From: Mesostigma viride
Lineage: Eukaryota; Streptophyta; Mesostigmatophyceae; Mesostigmatales; Mesostigmataceae
DNA length: 49,500 nucleotides
Reading direction: 5' to 3'
Assembly (NCBI GenBank): GCA_009746045.1
Contig: RPFO01000086.1
Location: forward strand, 543,232 to 592,731
Shown here: piece after piece, positions 21,401 to 33,400 of the stretch
How the letters are laid out: every line of letters begins with the position of its first letter
How positions within the stretch are numbered: position 1 is the first letter of the stretch
Notes under the pieces: generated by a model
Told to the model about the DNA's origin: nothing
The model's input: only the letters and a program-made list of their open reading frames with translations
Database searches by the model: none
Position numbers and translations under genes: made by a program

Positions 21401-24400
21401 CGATGAGAAGGATTGAAACACACCATCAGTAAAAGAGGGGTGATTTCCAATATGAGGGTCAGGGTGGGGTCAGGGCAAAGTCTTGTTGCTGAATGGGTAG
21501 GGAGTGTACGAATCATATCACAAACAACATATCAGAGGCACGAATCTAGCTAACTATCGAAAAGGCGGCAGACATTCGTGAGAAGGAAGAGAACCACGAT
21601 TGGTGTCTGCTGAGTGAAGAAGCAGAGGACAGGGTAACTGTGCGGGGAGGTGTACTGGACCAGGAGCGATGTCACGACAAGACATAAACAGAATGGAAAA
21701 AAGTGGCCAGCTTGACAGGGATGGCGAGAGAAAAGCCAATAAAACGGACAAGCTACATCACAGATGCAATGGCACATTCTACATGCAACACTCATCACCA
21801 GCAATCACATATTCATGACCGCAGCCACCACATCATGCGCCTGCGCACCTGGATGACCATCTCTGCCTTCTGGGCCTCCAGGTCGGGGCGCTCCTTGGCC
21901 ACCACCACGCCCAGCATCTGGTCGCTCAGGCCATCAAGCGTGATCATGAAGTTGAGCAGCGTGACCTTGACCGCGGTCTCAGGCAGGTAGTGCGGGTTGC
22001 GCATCTTGGTCGTGATGTAGAAGCGGAAGTCGCTAGAGTACTCAATCGTCGCGTCACCAAGCCGGATGCAGTTGACGCCGCCCGACTTGAACACCTGGCG
22101 CAGCAGCAATGGCTCCAGCGTCGGGTCAAGCTCCTCCCCCACGTTCTCCAGCAGCACGGGCAGGCCGAACTGGATCGCATTCTCCAGTGTGCGGATGTAC
22201 TCGCCGCCCTCCGTCAGCTTGATCACCTGCGGAGGGGCACCGATAGGGCAACAATGGTACATGTGAGAAGGCAACCCATGAAAGGCATAACGTTTCCGAA
22301 ATTATCATGGATATATCTGAAAGGCCCACTCATGTGTGACTGGGTGGCGGGCCTACAAATCGCCAAGCAGGAAAACAAAGCGGTCCCCAGCCAAACATGG
22401 TTTTAAGCGAGCTGAAAACCGCTTTCCGTTTCATGTTATTTTCCACCTCTGCACGTCGTCAAGTGTCCCGAGTTGCTGCCCTGGTTTCAGCAAGCAAGCC
22501 CCATCACCCATGCAAGCGTGCGCAGCCCTGACATCATGGTTGGGTGGCGCAGGCCAAGACATCTTGTGGCTAGGAATATTTGGCCTCTCAGGTACTTTGC
22601 TACTAGCCATTCACGACGGCAGATCACTCTGATTGACAACCGCTCCTACAGCCTGAATGAAGCGCTGCATCCCATTCCACCACACATTGCCACCAGTAGA
22701 ATGTTCCCGCCCCCCCCCATTCTTACCTGCAGGTTGTTGGCCTTCTCCTTGTTCTTGACCCACTTGTTCGCCTGTCCCTGCGGGTCGATCATGAGTGGCC
22801 AGCGGCGCGCGTTAGCCACAATGATGCCGTTGTTGATAGAGAAGGCATCGTTGGGCAGGCCCGCGATGAGCCACGCGCGGATCTTGACGGGCTCCCCCAG
22901 CGAGGCCTGCAGGCTGAACTGGAAGGAGCGCGGGATGGATTCGGCCTCACACAGCGCGACCCACTGCTCAGTGAGCGACTGCCGGTAGCCGCTGGTAAAC
23001 GCGCCCAGGTAGCTGATCACACCCGCGCTGATCTGCAGGGGGAAGACACGCGGACATCCGTCAGGTGGGCAGGTGAAGTAGCGGGTGTGGGTCGGTTGGG
23101 TGGCTCAGTGAATAGGTTGATGACTCGTTTGTGATTAACAGGGTGTACAGCTTGGATGCCATGCTTTCATCGATTACACAGCAAGGTGGGTACTTAGATG
23201 CGTGGCTGAGTTGGTGGGTGAATAAGGGTAGCGGGTACTTGTGGCCTTCAGCAAGTAGGCATGCGCTACACATACTGTTCCAAGACAAAAGTGCCAAAAA
23301 AGGAACCACAGGTGATGCCGTCAATGTGCCATACACCTAATGCTGCCAAACCCCGAAGCGCGCACGCACCAGCATGTCTCCTGTTAGGTTGTGCACCACG
23401 TTGCCCAGTGACGACGCGGCGTCCGTCCACCGGACCTTCTCCCCCCCTAGCCCTCCGATCAGCTTCTCGGCGCGCTCCAGCTTGAGCGTGCACTGGTGCA
23501 CCTCGAACTCGAGCTGCTCGCGCTTCTTCTGGTTCTCCGCCAGCTGCGCCTCCATGAGTGCGAGCTTGTCCATGATCTTGCGCAGCTCCGCCTGCTTGGC
23601 CCGCAGTGCGACCATGACCTTCTCGTACTCGGCCTCCGCCACCTGGAGCCGTTCCCGCTTGGGGGCGACCACCTTGGCCACCTTATCGTACTTGTCCATC
23701 GCGAGCACCCACTTGCAGAGGCCCTCGGCGGCCGCGGACGCATTGGCGGCCTTCTCGGGCGTGAAGTCCTCGTTGGTCACGTACTGTGTGCGGATCTTGT
23801 CGATGATGCGCGGGGGGATGTTGTCCTTGTCGTAGCGCTTGAGGCTGTTCAGGAAGTCCTTGTCATTGAGCAGCGCGGTTGACGGCTTCCAGTAGTCAAA
23901 CACCATCTTGCCGGTACCATCGGGCACCTTGGCGGGTTTCACGTCGAGCACCACGCAGACCGCCTCCATGACCAACTTGACCGCGGCCGGGGGGTTCTTC
24001 AGGTTGCGCACGTACTGCCAGAAGCAAGGGAAGGTGTAGCACAGAGGGAAAGGAATGCAGTGAGGGAGGGTAGGCATGAGCACAGGAAGGCAGGGAAAGG
24101 AGGCAGCGGGACCAGGAGACGTGCAGACAGAGAACCATGATACGGTGACAACTACGCAAAGCAACTGGTTGAGGAGTCCAATGGGTACAGGGTGGAAATG
24201 GAAGGAATGTGGGCATGCCAGCAGCTACGTGAAATTGTAGTGCTGACAGCATTAAGGGCTATGAGCGAGGAGGGCATGGGGTACCACCATGACAGCGATC
24301 AGTGAGGAGGGCAGGGCAAAAACAACCGGCCCCTGTTCCAGGCATAGCGCGGCATCCCCCCCGTCCCTCCTCCCCACCTCTCTTTTTCCTTCCCGCCCCG

Positions 24401-27400
24401 CCCCTCACCTGGATATCGGCCGGCTTGAGCGTGTCGAGTGCAGCGATGGCCTCATTAAGGATGGGCATCGCCTCCTGCAGCGCGCCCTCACACTCGTCCT
24501 TGATCGCCTTGGCCTCGGCTGCCTGTTTACTGGCGACCGCCTCGTCGGCCTGCACCAGCTTCTTCTTGGGCTCCACCACCTCGATCTTCTCCTTGTCGAT
24601 CTTCTTCATGAGCTGCTCCACATCACCCACTGTGGTGATCAGCTTGGGCTTGAGGTCCGTCAGCTCCTGCTGCATCACCGCCACCTGCTCCGCGCTGCTC
24701 GTCAGCTTCTCCAGGCCTGTCTGGTAGCGGCCGCGCACCGTCTGAACCTCCTTGCGCTTGCTCTGCAGCAGCGTCTGGTATGTGCTGATCAGCTCCAGGT
24801 AGCTGGGGGAGGGCAGGACAGCAGGGTTGGGGGCATGAGGACAAGGGAAGTGGGGGGGGGGGCACGTTTGTCTCAATGGACTGGTATTTGCTACATAGAA
24901 TCCTGCCAAAGCTAATAAGTTTGGCAGAATTCCATGGTTTTTCGTATTCAACACTTGCTTCGTCTTGTTAATCGTGTTTGGGCATAAATACCTCTTGGCA
25001 AGTCGCAGTAAGTCCAAACAACACCAGTGCACACACCTTGTCATATATCATCTAAGGTTTTGGCATGTATAGTCCTTCATGCCACGGCATGTGTCTAGAA
25101 GCCTACCGCATTCCCAAATGCCCCCCCCCCCCCCCCCCCTTACTGCTTGCTTTGCCAGAGTTGACTGGATTCCCGGTTGATGTGTCCAGAGGAAAAACAA
25201 CAATAAGCAAGTGCCATAGTCATACAGCTGGACTCTCAGCAGAACAAGCTTATGGTGCCATGGGAGCTGTGGACGAAGCGACGGCAGGTTGCCCACCTAG
25301 TCGGTGTCACGTAGTTGTGCCGCCCGGTCTCAGTGTAGAACTTGGCGCTGGCTTCGGCCACGCTGGTGTGGAAGCTGTTGCAAATGCCCACCATGCGCTT
25401 ACGCACGGTTGGGTCCAGGTCGATCTCGTTCAGGAACTTTTGCGCGACCGCCTCCAGCGCGTCCGTGGGCCACTCCTGCTCAACACAAAGGGGGAAGCAA
25501 GTGGGGGCAGTGGCAAGGGGCACCGAGAGGGCATGTCAAAGAGCTGCACCAAAAGGAGCTGCGCTACTGTGGCTGTGTTTGAGGCAGCCATACCAAATGC
25601 AGCAGCCACTGGGTGCAATGAAGCTTCCACCTTTCCACCCCTTTGCCTTCCTGGAGCAATAGTTCAACGAATCAGGGATAAAGCTGCACAAAGCCTCAAC
25701 AGGTTTCTTGCTCTGCTAGAGGCGAATAACACATCTCCATACATCGCTATGTATAAGAGGCGAATAACACATCTCCATACATCGCCATGTATAAGAGGCG
25801 AATAATACATTTCCATACATTGCTATGTATAAGAGGCGAATAACACATCTCCATACATCGCCATGTATGAGAGGCGAATAACACATCTCCATACATCGCC
25901 ATGTATAAGAGGCGAATAATACATTTCCATACATTGCTATGTATAAGAGGCGAATAACATATCTCCATACATTGCTATGTATAAGAGGCGAATAATACAT
26001 TTCCATACATTGCTATGTATAAGAGGCGAATCAAATGTCTCCATACATCGCTATGTATAAGACGCGAATAACATATCTCCATACATCGCTATGTATAAGA
26101 GGCAACAAACAAATCTCCATACATCCCTATGTATCAGAGCCGAATAACACATCTCCATACATCGCTATGCATAATCTGCATATCCTCCATCTCACACCTA
26201 ATCCCACTTCATGCACATCCCCATCGTATTGGCCCACTACATGGTGGCCCACTGAGACGCACATCCATGCTCCTTCCCCGGCGCCTGCCTCGCTCTCCCT
26301 ACCACCCTGCCCCTCTCGCCCCCCCCCCCCCCACCTGGAACCAGTCAATCGTGCAGCAGTTAACGAGCGACGGGTACTGCCGCAGCCGCTCACGGAACGC
26401 GTTGCCGATGGGGGACATGCAGAAGACGACGTGCAGCCGCTGCTTGCACTGCCGCGTGAAGTGTGCCCACAGCTCCAGCTGCGTCTCCAGCATGAGGCCG
26501 GCCTTCTCCGCCTTGGAGCGCACCGTCTCCAGCACAGCCGCCTTCTCGTCGTTGGGGAACATGTTGGGCACCTCGCCGCTGTTGAGGATGTTGCTCAGGT
26601 CCTCCACAAAGCCCTCGTCCTTGATCTGGCGCACGCGGAGGCACGCGTGGGCATGAGGGGCAGGGGTGGTGAGGTCTATGGGTACTGGCATCCGCACGAC
26701 GACCACAACCAAGCAACATGCTGTGTAGACGGGAGATCTTTTGCAGAGCACGCATGGATACACAAATCCCGCACTGCGGATGCATTTGCTTGAGAAATCA
26801 CAAAGGAGCTGACGTTCACACACAGAAAGGAGCGTTCATCGAATCTATATTTGATTGGCCATACTCATGCCCAGTGCGCAAGTCCCAGGTCAGAGATGTT
26901 GACAACCACACACCCCAGCGTTTATCCACACATGCTGATTCTCCTGCCCCCATGAATGTACCTCATGCCTACAAGTATAGCCGGTAGCAGCCTAGCCATC
27001 TCCACCATTCGAAAACACGCGCGGCAAGTACTCTCTCTTCCTAAGGACTCCTACCCTCACCCACGACCAGAGTAGGCCTTCCCGCGCCCACAGACACGGC
27101 CTCTTCCCACACCGCCGTGTGTCATCCCTTAACCCCACCTGCGTGTCGCTAAACAGGAACACTGTCTCCTTGCCCTCCCCTCCCGCGAGCCGAAGCATGC
27201 GCTTGAGGTCCTCCCGCCACTCGACCACCGTGTAGCTCTTGCTGATCTCCACCTGGTGCACGTCCATCCCGCAGATGAACGCCGCCAGGCGCGTGAGGCT
27301 CTGCCGGCCGCTGCCGCCCACGCCGACCAGGAGCATGTTGCCGCCGGGCTGGATGAGCAGGCGGCATATGCGGGAGACGTGCTCCACCGCAAACAGGAAG

Positions 27401-30400
27401 ATGGCCAGGTTCATCGGCCGCTTGGACATGCCGTTGTAGTCAGTCAAGTAGTTGTCCATGGTCTTGAGCAGCGCGGGGATGTCGGAAACCTCGCCATACT
27501 CGCGGTCGTTGATGTCCTCCACCATGTAGTTGCCGATGAAGTAGCGGCGCATGTCGAACACGGACACGGGCACGCCGGCCTTCTTCTTGTCCACCTTGGT
27601 GTGCTCAAACAGCTGCAGGGGGGGAGGGGAGGGGTGCATGAGAACCCAATGAGACGTTTGGGGGTGAGAACCAGGGGGGCTAGTATGAGGGAGGCACAAA
27701 CATATTTTGAAGGCGGGGCGATTGTGAGCATCTTTATGTGTGTGGAGGGGAAAGGGCGCCTGGGTGAGAAGCAGAGGAGCCATGCGGTGACTATTTCTCA
27801 GCCAAAGCGATACAACTCACAGAGACCGCATGGATCATACAATCTACCATGGTAATCGATTGACATGCTCCTACAACTCCCGCAAGGTAGCCTTGACCCA
27901 AAAGGGATCGGGTTCTGTCATTCGGATTCTGTCTAGCCTCGTGCGTCTCACCCACCTGGTCAAAGTCCATGTCAAAGTGCTTCCTCATGGTCGTCTTGAT
28001 GAGCGAGAGCAGCCACTCCTGGTCCTTCTCCTCGGTGAGCCGGTCGTAGAACACGCGCATGACCTCGTGCACCCACAGCTTGGCGTGCTTCTCGCAACCG
28101 TCAATGCCCGCCACGCTGACCGCCTTCTGCAGCATGATCCCCTGCACCACGCGCGCAAAGTCCCGCAGGTTGAACGTGTAGTGCGACTTCATGGGCGTGG
28201 GCAGCAGCGAGCGCATCGCGCTCTCGTAGACGTCCATGGTGGCGGCGATCACTCGGTCCGCCATGTTGGCGACATCGAACGGGAACTCGCCCGCCGTGAG
28301 GTTCCACTTGAGAATGCTCGAGAAGATGGCCCGCAGAGTGCGCTCGGCGACCTCACCCATGCCCACCATGTTGAAGTGCCGCAGGTACCGCGACGTAACG
28401 TGGTTGCGGCCGCCCCCGGGGGGCCCCATCGCCGCCACAAACTGCACGTCGATCATCTCTCGGAACGCGTTGTCGCGGCCATACCAGCCGCCGTGGTCCA
28501 TGAACTGGCGCAGCAGCTCGATCGGCGGCTGCGCGCCGTACACCTCCTTGGCCGGCATGTTCAGGTCGTCCACAAAGATCACGCAGCGCTTGCCTGGTGG
28601 GGGCCCGTACATGCCGCGCCGCCGCTTATCGAGGCGGCCGTCGATCTGGTCCTGCGTCATGTTGGCCGACGTGCGCGCCGAGAACGCAACCGCGATGGAG
28701 GTGTAGCGCTCGGTGGGCAGCCCCTTCATGAGATGCCGCATCACATACACGCTCTTGCCCACGCCCGTGAGACCGCAGAAGAGAAGCGGCCAGCGCGCGG
28801 CCACGGCCGTGTCCAGCAGGAACGTGTAGCGCGTGGAGTCGTCGGTCGGGATGATGATGTCACTGAAGGGGGTCCCCGCGGGGATGTCCACATCATGCAC
28901 GCGGCTCGTCCACGTGACCCACTCGCACGCGGGCGCGTCGTACACGAAGTCGTACACCGACAGGCCGGCATCATCTGGCATGAACGAGCCCACAAAGGTT
29001 GCGTGCTTGGCGGGGATGAACCGCTCATAGCCCTCGGGGATGGCACCTGTCGCGAGCGACCGGAACAAGAGGTTGAACGACTCACGGCCTGCGTTGTCAA
29101 CGGTGCCGCCCACGGACCACACGAGCGCCAGCATGAACGTGCAGTCGATGCGCTCGGTGAGCGCCAGGTGGTCCACGGGGGCCCCACGCGCGACCGAGCG
29201 GCGACGGTTCTTGGCGTTTGTGCGCGTGGCCGCGCCGCCCACGCTGCCCTCCTCACTCTCAGCATCCTCCCCCTCAGCAGGTGCCGACTTGTCCCCGCCC
29301 GTGGCAGCCGCATCCTCCTCGCCCGCCGGCTTGTTCGCGTTCTGGGCCGCGTCCTCGGCCCCGTCTACGGCATCGCCCTCATTACTGCCGTCATCCTCAG
29401 TGCTCATCTCCGAGAAGAGCGCGGCAAAGAGCCGCATGGCTGCCTGCGCAATGTTGGCGTCGAGCGTTGGGGACAGCTCACGCACGCCGCTGTGCCGCAG
29501 CCAGCGCAGGCACGGCGGCATCAGCCAGTCAAAGAGGCCCGCGATGCGGCTCTGCTCCGCCTCCCCTTGCAGCACCTTGGGCAGCGTCTTAAGCCAGGAC
29601 TCGAGCAGCGGGCGCCAGCCTAACTGGTGGGGTTCCAGGTACACCATCCCGCAGCGGGACACGGTGGCGGGGGAAGCCACCGCCAGGTCGGCCACCTCGA
29701 AGATCATGTTCATGGAGGACGACATCTGGATGATCTCGCTGTTGGGAAGGCAAAGCTTTTTGTTGTCGTCCAGCACCTGGGGCACACAAGGGATTGGGCG
29801 TAGCACAGGAATAAGTGATTTCTGGATGGCCATGTACAGACAGTGATGTACAAATGGAATGTATAGATAGGGATGCCCTCTGTCAATAACATAGGTGCTG
29901 AAGCTAAGGTCCCTTGTAGTCCCTTCCTGGCAGAGAAACAAGTTTATTACAACAAGTGTGTGCAGGCTTTATTTGTGGAGCCTAGCCACACCCTCAAAAT
30001 CATTGTACAAGTCATTGTCAAGTTAGGCCAGTTCACCATGTTGGGGCCCAGCACATGCCCCCTTGGTCCAATCTTGTCCCCCAACAGCAGCGAGGGTAGG
30101 TGGGTGGGTGGGTGGGTGGGTGGGTGGGTGGGTGGGTGGGTGGGTGGGTGGGTGGGTGGGTGGGTGGGTGGGTGGGTGGGTGGGTGGGTGGGTGGGTAGG
30201 TGGGTGGGTGGGTGGGTGGGTGGGTGGGTGGGTGGGTGGGTGGGTGGGTGGGTAAGAGCTGCAAAAAGGCCTTCCTACGTTCACCAGACCACTCTGAAGT
30301 ACATGCATAACAGAGCACAAGGTCTCAAGGCGCCCTGCACCCCTCAAAATGGCGGGCACGGTTGACAGTAGGCACTAGCACCGGCGCAACGCCAGTCCCT

Positions 30401-33400
30401 TTCTATTCTAGTCCTAAGTCACACAAAGACCTCACGTGGTATAGGTGACCTACAGTAGAGCTACGCTACATGTGCCAGACCGGCCCCCTTTAAGCCCACC
30501 GCAACATAACTAGCAGATAGCTCAGAAATTATGAGGCCATACAAGAGCATGTCAATGAGAATCACACCCCTGCATGCACAGCCGGATGCCGTCTACATCC
30601 CCTGCCAGCTCGCTCCCTCTCCCCCGTTCACCGTGCCCATGTTCTCGATCCAGATCGCGTTGACATACTACAAGCATACTGTAGGCATACTGTAGGCATA
30701 CTATAGGCAGCTCCAGGCCCCTCACCATGCCCATGTTCTCGATCCAGATCGCGTCGACATACGATAGGCATACTATATGCAGCTCCAGGCCCCTCACCAT
30801 GCCCATGTTCTCGATCCAGATCGCGTAGTCATACGATAGGCATACTATAGGCATACTATAGGCACACTTCAGGCAGCTCGGGGCCCCTTACCGTGTTCAT
30901 GTTCTCGATCCAGATCGCGTCCACCGGGCCGTCGAGCACGAGCCACTTGCGGTCATGCGCCTGGTCGGCCGCGAACGCGCGGAACTTGACCGCCAGCACG
31001 CCGTCCAGCCACTCCTGCGTGGCGCTGTCTGTCTCGCCATACAGCTGGCCCATGGTGACACTCTTCGGGTTGACCACGCTGATCTGCACGCGCTCCTCGT
31101 TGTTCAGGCCTGCCTCATGCAGGTCCGTGAGCGCGCCCGCAAGCACCTTGTAGCTGCTCGTCTTGCCGCTGAAGGGCAGCCCCACGAGCATGAGCCCATG
31201 TCGGACGACGATCATCTCGTACAGCTGAATGACCTTGGTCAGGAAGTACTCGGTCGGCTGCAGGTTGAGCTTGGCACAGTTGGCCCGCATCGCGCGGTCC
31301 AAGTTGACGTAGTCGGGCGTGGGGAGGACCACACCAGGGAAGAGATCCGAGACGATACCGTTGAACAGGGGCACGTCGTGCGAGAGGAACTTGCACAGGT
31401 TGACGTCGATGATGGAGCGCAGCATGAGAACCAGCTCGTCCTCGACCGGGAACCGCCGCTTGAGGTTCGCGGCGGCGCGCAGCACGGCCATGACCGCGCG
31501 CATGCCGTAGTCGTAGTGGTCCTGGCTGGACAGCTGCTCCGAGCACAGGCCGTACGTGGCCACGATCTTGCGCGCGCAGTCCCGCGCCTGCAGGTACCCG
31601 TTACTGTACAGGATGATCTCCGAGATGAGCGCGTAGTCGGGCACCATCATGGCCACCGTGCGGAACAGGGCCTTGAGGTTATCGGGGAGCTCCGACCGGC
31701 CCGCATAGCCCGGGTTCATGGTGATGAACACGTTGCAGGACGGCTTGAGCAGGATCGGCGTGCCCTCGAACACAAACTCCTTGACCTTGGCCTGGACGGC
31801 GATCTGGATCTCCAGCACCTGCTGCGCGACGACTGAGAGCACCTCCAGGTCGATGCGGTTGAACTCGTCGAAGCACGCCCAGGCACCAGACGCGGCGAGC
31901 CCCTTGAAGAACTTAGCCATGGCCAGGTAGTCAAGCGAGTCGCTGCAGTTGAAGACGACGCACTGCCGCGCGAGCGCCTTGGCCAGGTCCTTGGTGGTCT
32001 CCGTCTTGCCGGTACCAGCGGGGCCCTCGGGCGCCCCGCCCAGGTTGAGGTGGATCGCGCCCATGAGCGTGCGGTAGCAGCGGTCGGTCAGTGGTGTGAT
32101 GACCAGCCGGCTGCTGTTGCCCAGGTACTCGTAGCCGTATTCGACCGACGCGTTCATCATACGCACCTGCGATGTGGGAGGGAATGCACCATGTCAGCCA
32201 AGCAGGTATTTCAACAGCAGATGACAGATAGAAGCTTAGCTCAGTGATCCGAGAATGATTCATGGGCAAGATCAACTGAAAGCCAAGGCCCGGCGCAACT
32301 TGTTGATGACACCTGTGTTTGCGGCTGATCTTGCCTCTTTTGCACACGTTAGCAAGCTTTGACCACTGGGGACAATATTTCATGCAAACAAAGACCCACG
32401 GCTGACACTGATTCTGCATAAATTCTACAAAAACACAAACAAGGCGCCTTCCTCCCTCCCAAGTAAGACAGAATAACAGCCGGAAAAGCCATCTGTCTCA
32501 AAAAACTGTTGAATACAATGTCACCCGCCGACTCCCCATGGCCTACCTGGCAGGTGTTGTTCTCCCAGTACATGCGCAGCTGGCACTGCCAGTCAAAGGA
32601 CTGCTCCCCCAGCACGCCGTCGCGCGCGAGCTGCGCCACCACGTCGCGCGCGTGCACGTCCATGACCACCAGCGCGGACAGCGTGGCGCGCGACAGCTTG
32701 GGAAGGTCGCCACGCACCAGCTGCACAATGCGGCCCAGCTGCTCCGTGCACACCTGCATGGCAGTGTAGGGGGCAAAGAGGGAGGCAAAGGAGAGCGCGG
32801 GGCGGATAGTGAGTGTGGGGAGAGATGGGCTGCCACACAGGGCACAGTCAAGGGGAGCCATTAATAAAGGCTATTTGAGACGTGGCCCAGCCGCTGCGTG
32901 CCCATGTTCTCGTACGCATGAGGCGATGGCATATTTTCCTCCGCAAAGGCGTATCCCAGGGCCGCACCTTCTCGTACGCGGCGACGGCGGCCGTGGAGTC
33001 CTTGAGCGCGGCGCCCACCTCGCGCGTCCAGTAGATGGCGGAGGTGACCAGCACGACCTGCCCCGGCCACGCGAGCACCCACTGCTCGCGTGGCGTGACG
33101 GCGTAAGCCATCACTGCCTTGCTGGTCTGTGCGCGCACGCTGGCCACCATGCCCGTCTCCACCTCGACCAGCCACTTCTCGACGGCGCCGTTGGCCGCCT
33201 GCGGGTGGATGGTCTCGTCGAGCGCGACCTCCTCGCCCTCACCCGAGAACATGGCCTTGATCTCGCACGCCGGCTGCTTGCCGAAGCGCAGGCGCGCGAT
33301 GCCCTCGAAGCACTTCTTGAGGTGCGGCTGCACGCGCGTCGGGTCCTTGGTCTCGGAGAGGATCTCGAGCATCTCGTCGTTGGACAGGAAGAAGAAGCGG

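Noticed and set aside
25122-25140. Poly-C run as a regulatory element
   Set aside because: Homopolymer C/G runs recur in many introns here (about 26321-26332, 37019-37030) and look like ordinary intron composition.
25716-26006. Minus-strand frame of repeated [10 protein letters not shown]-like units
   Set aside because: It is the 38-bp intronic minisatellite read in frame, not a protein; there is no start context or conservation to support it.
27830-29623. 597-residue open frame on the plus strand
   Set aside because: It is antisense to dynein exon 13; high GC at third positions opens the opposite frame. It shows no family resemblance (His/Arg-rich shadow composition). The same holds for the plus-strand frames at 18560-19264, 20000-20707 and 30955-31836.
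29947-30365. Open frames of THPP or VGGW repeats
   Set aside because: They are translations of the TGGG array only.
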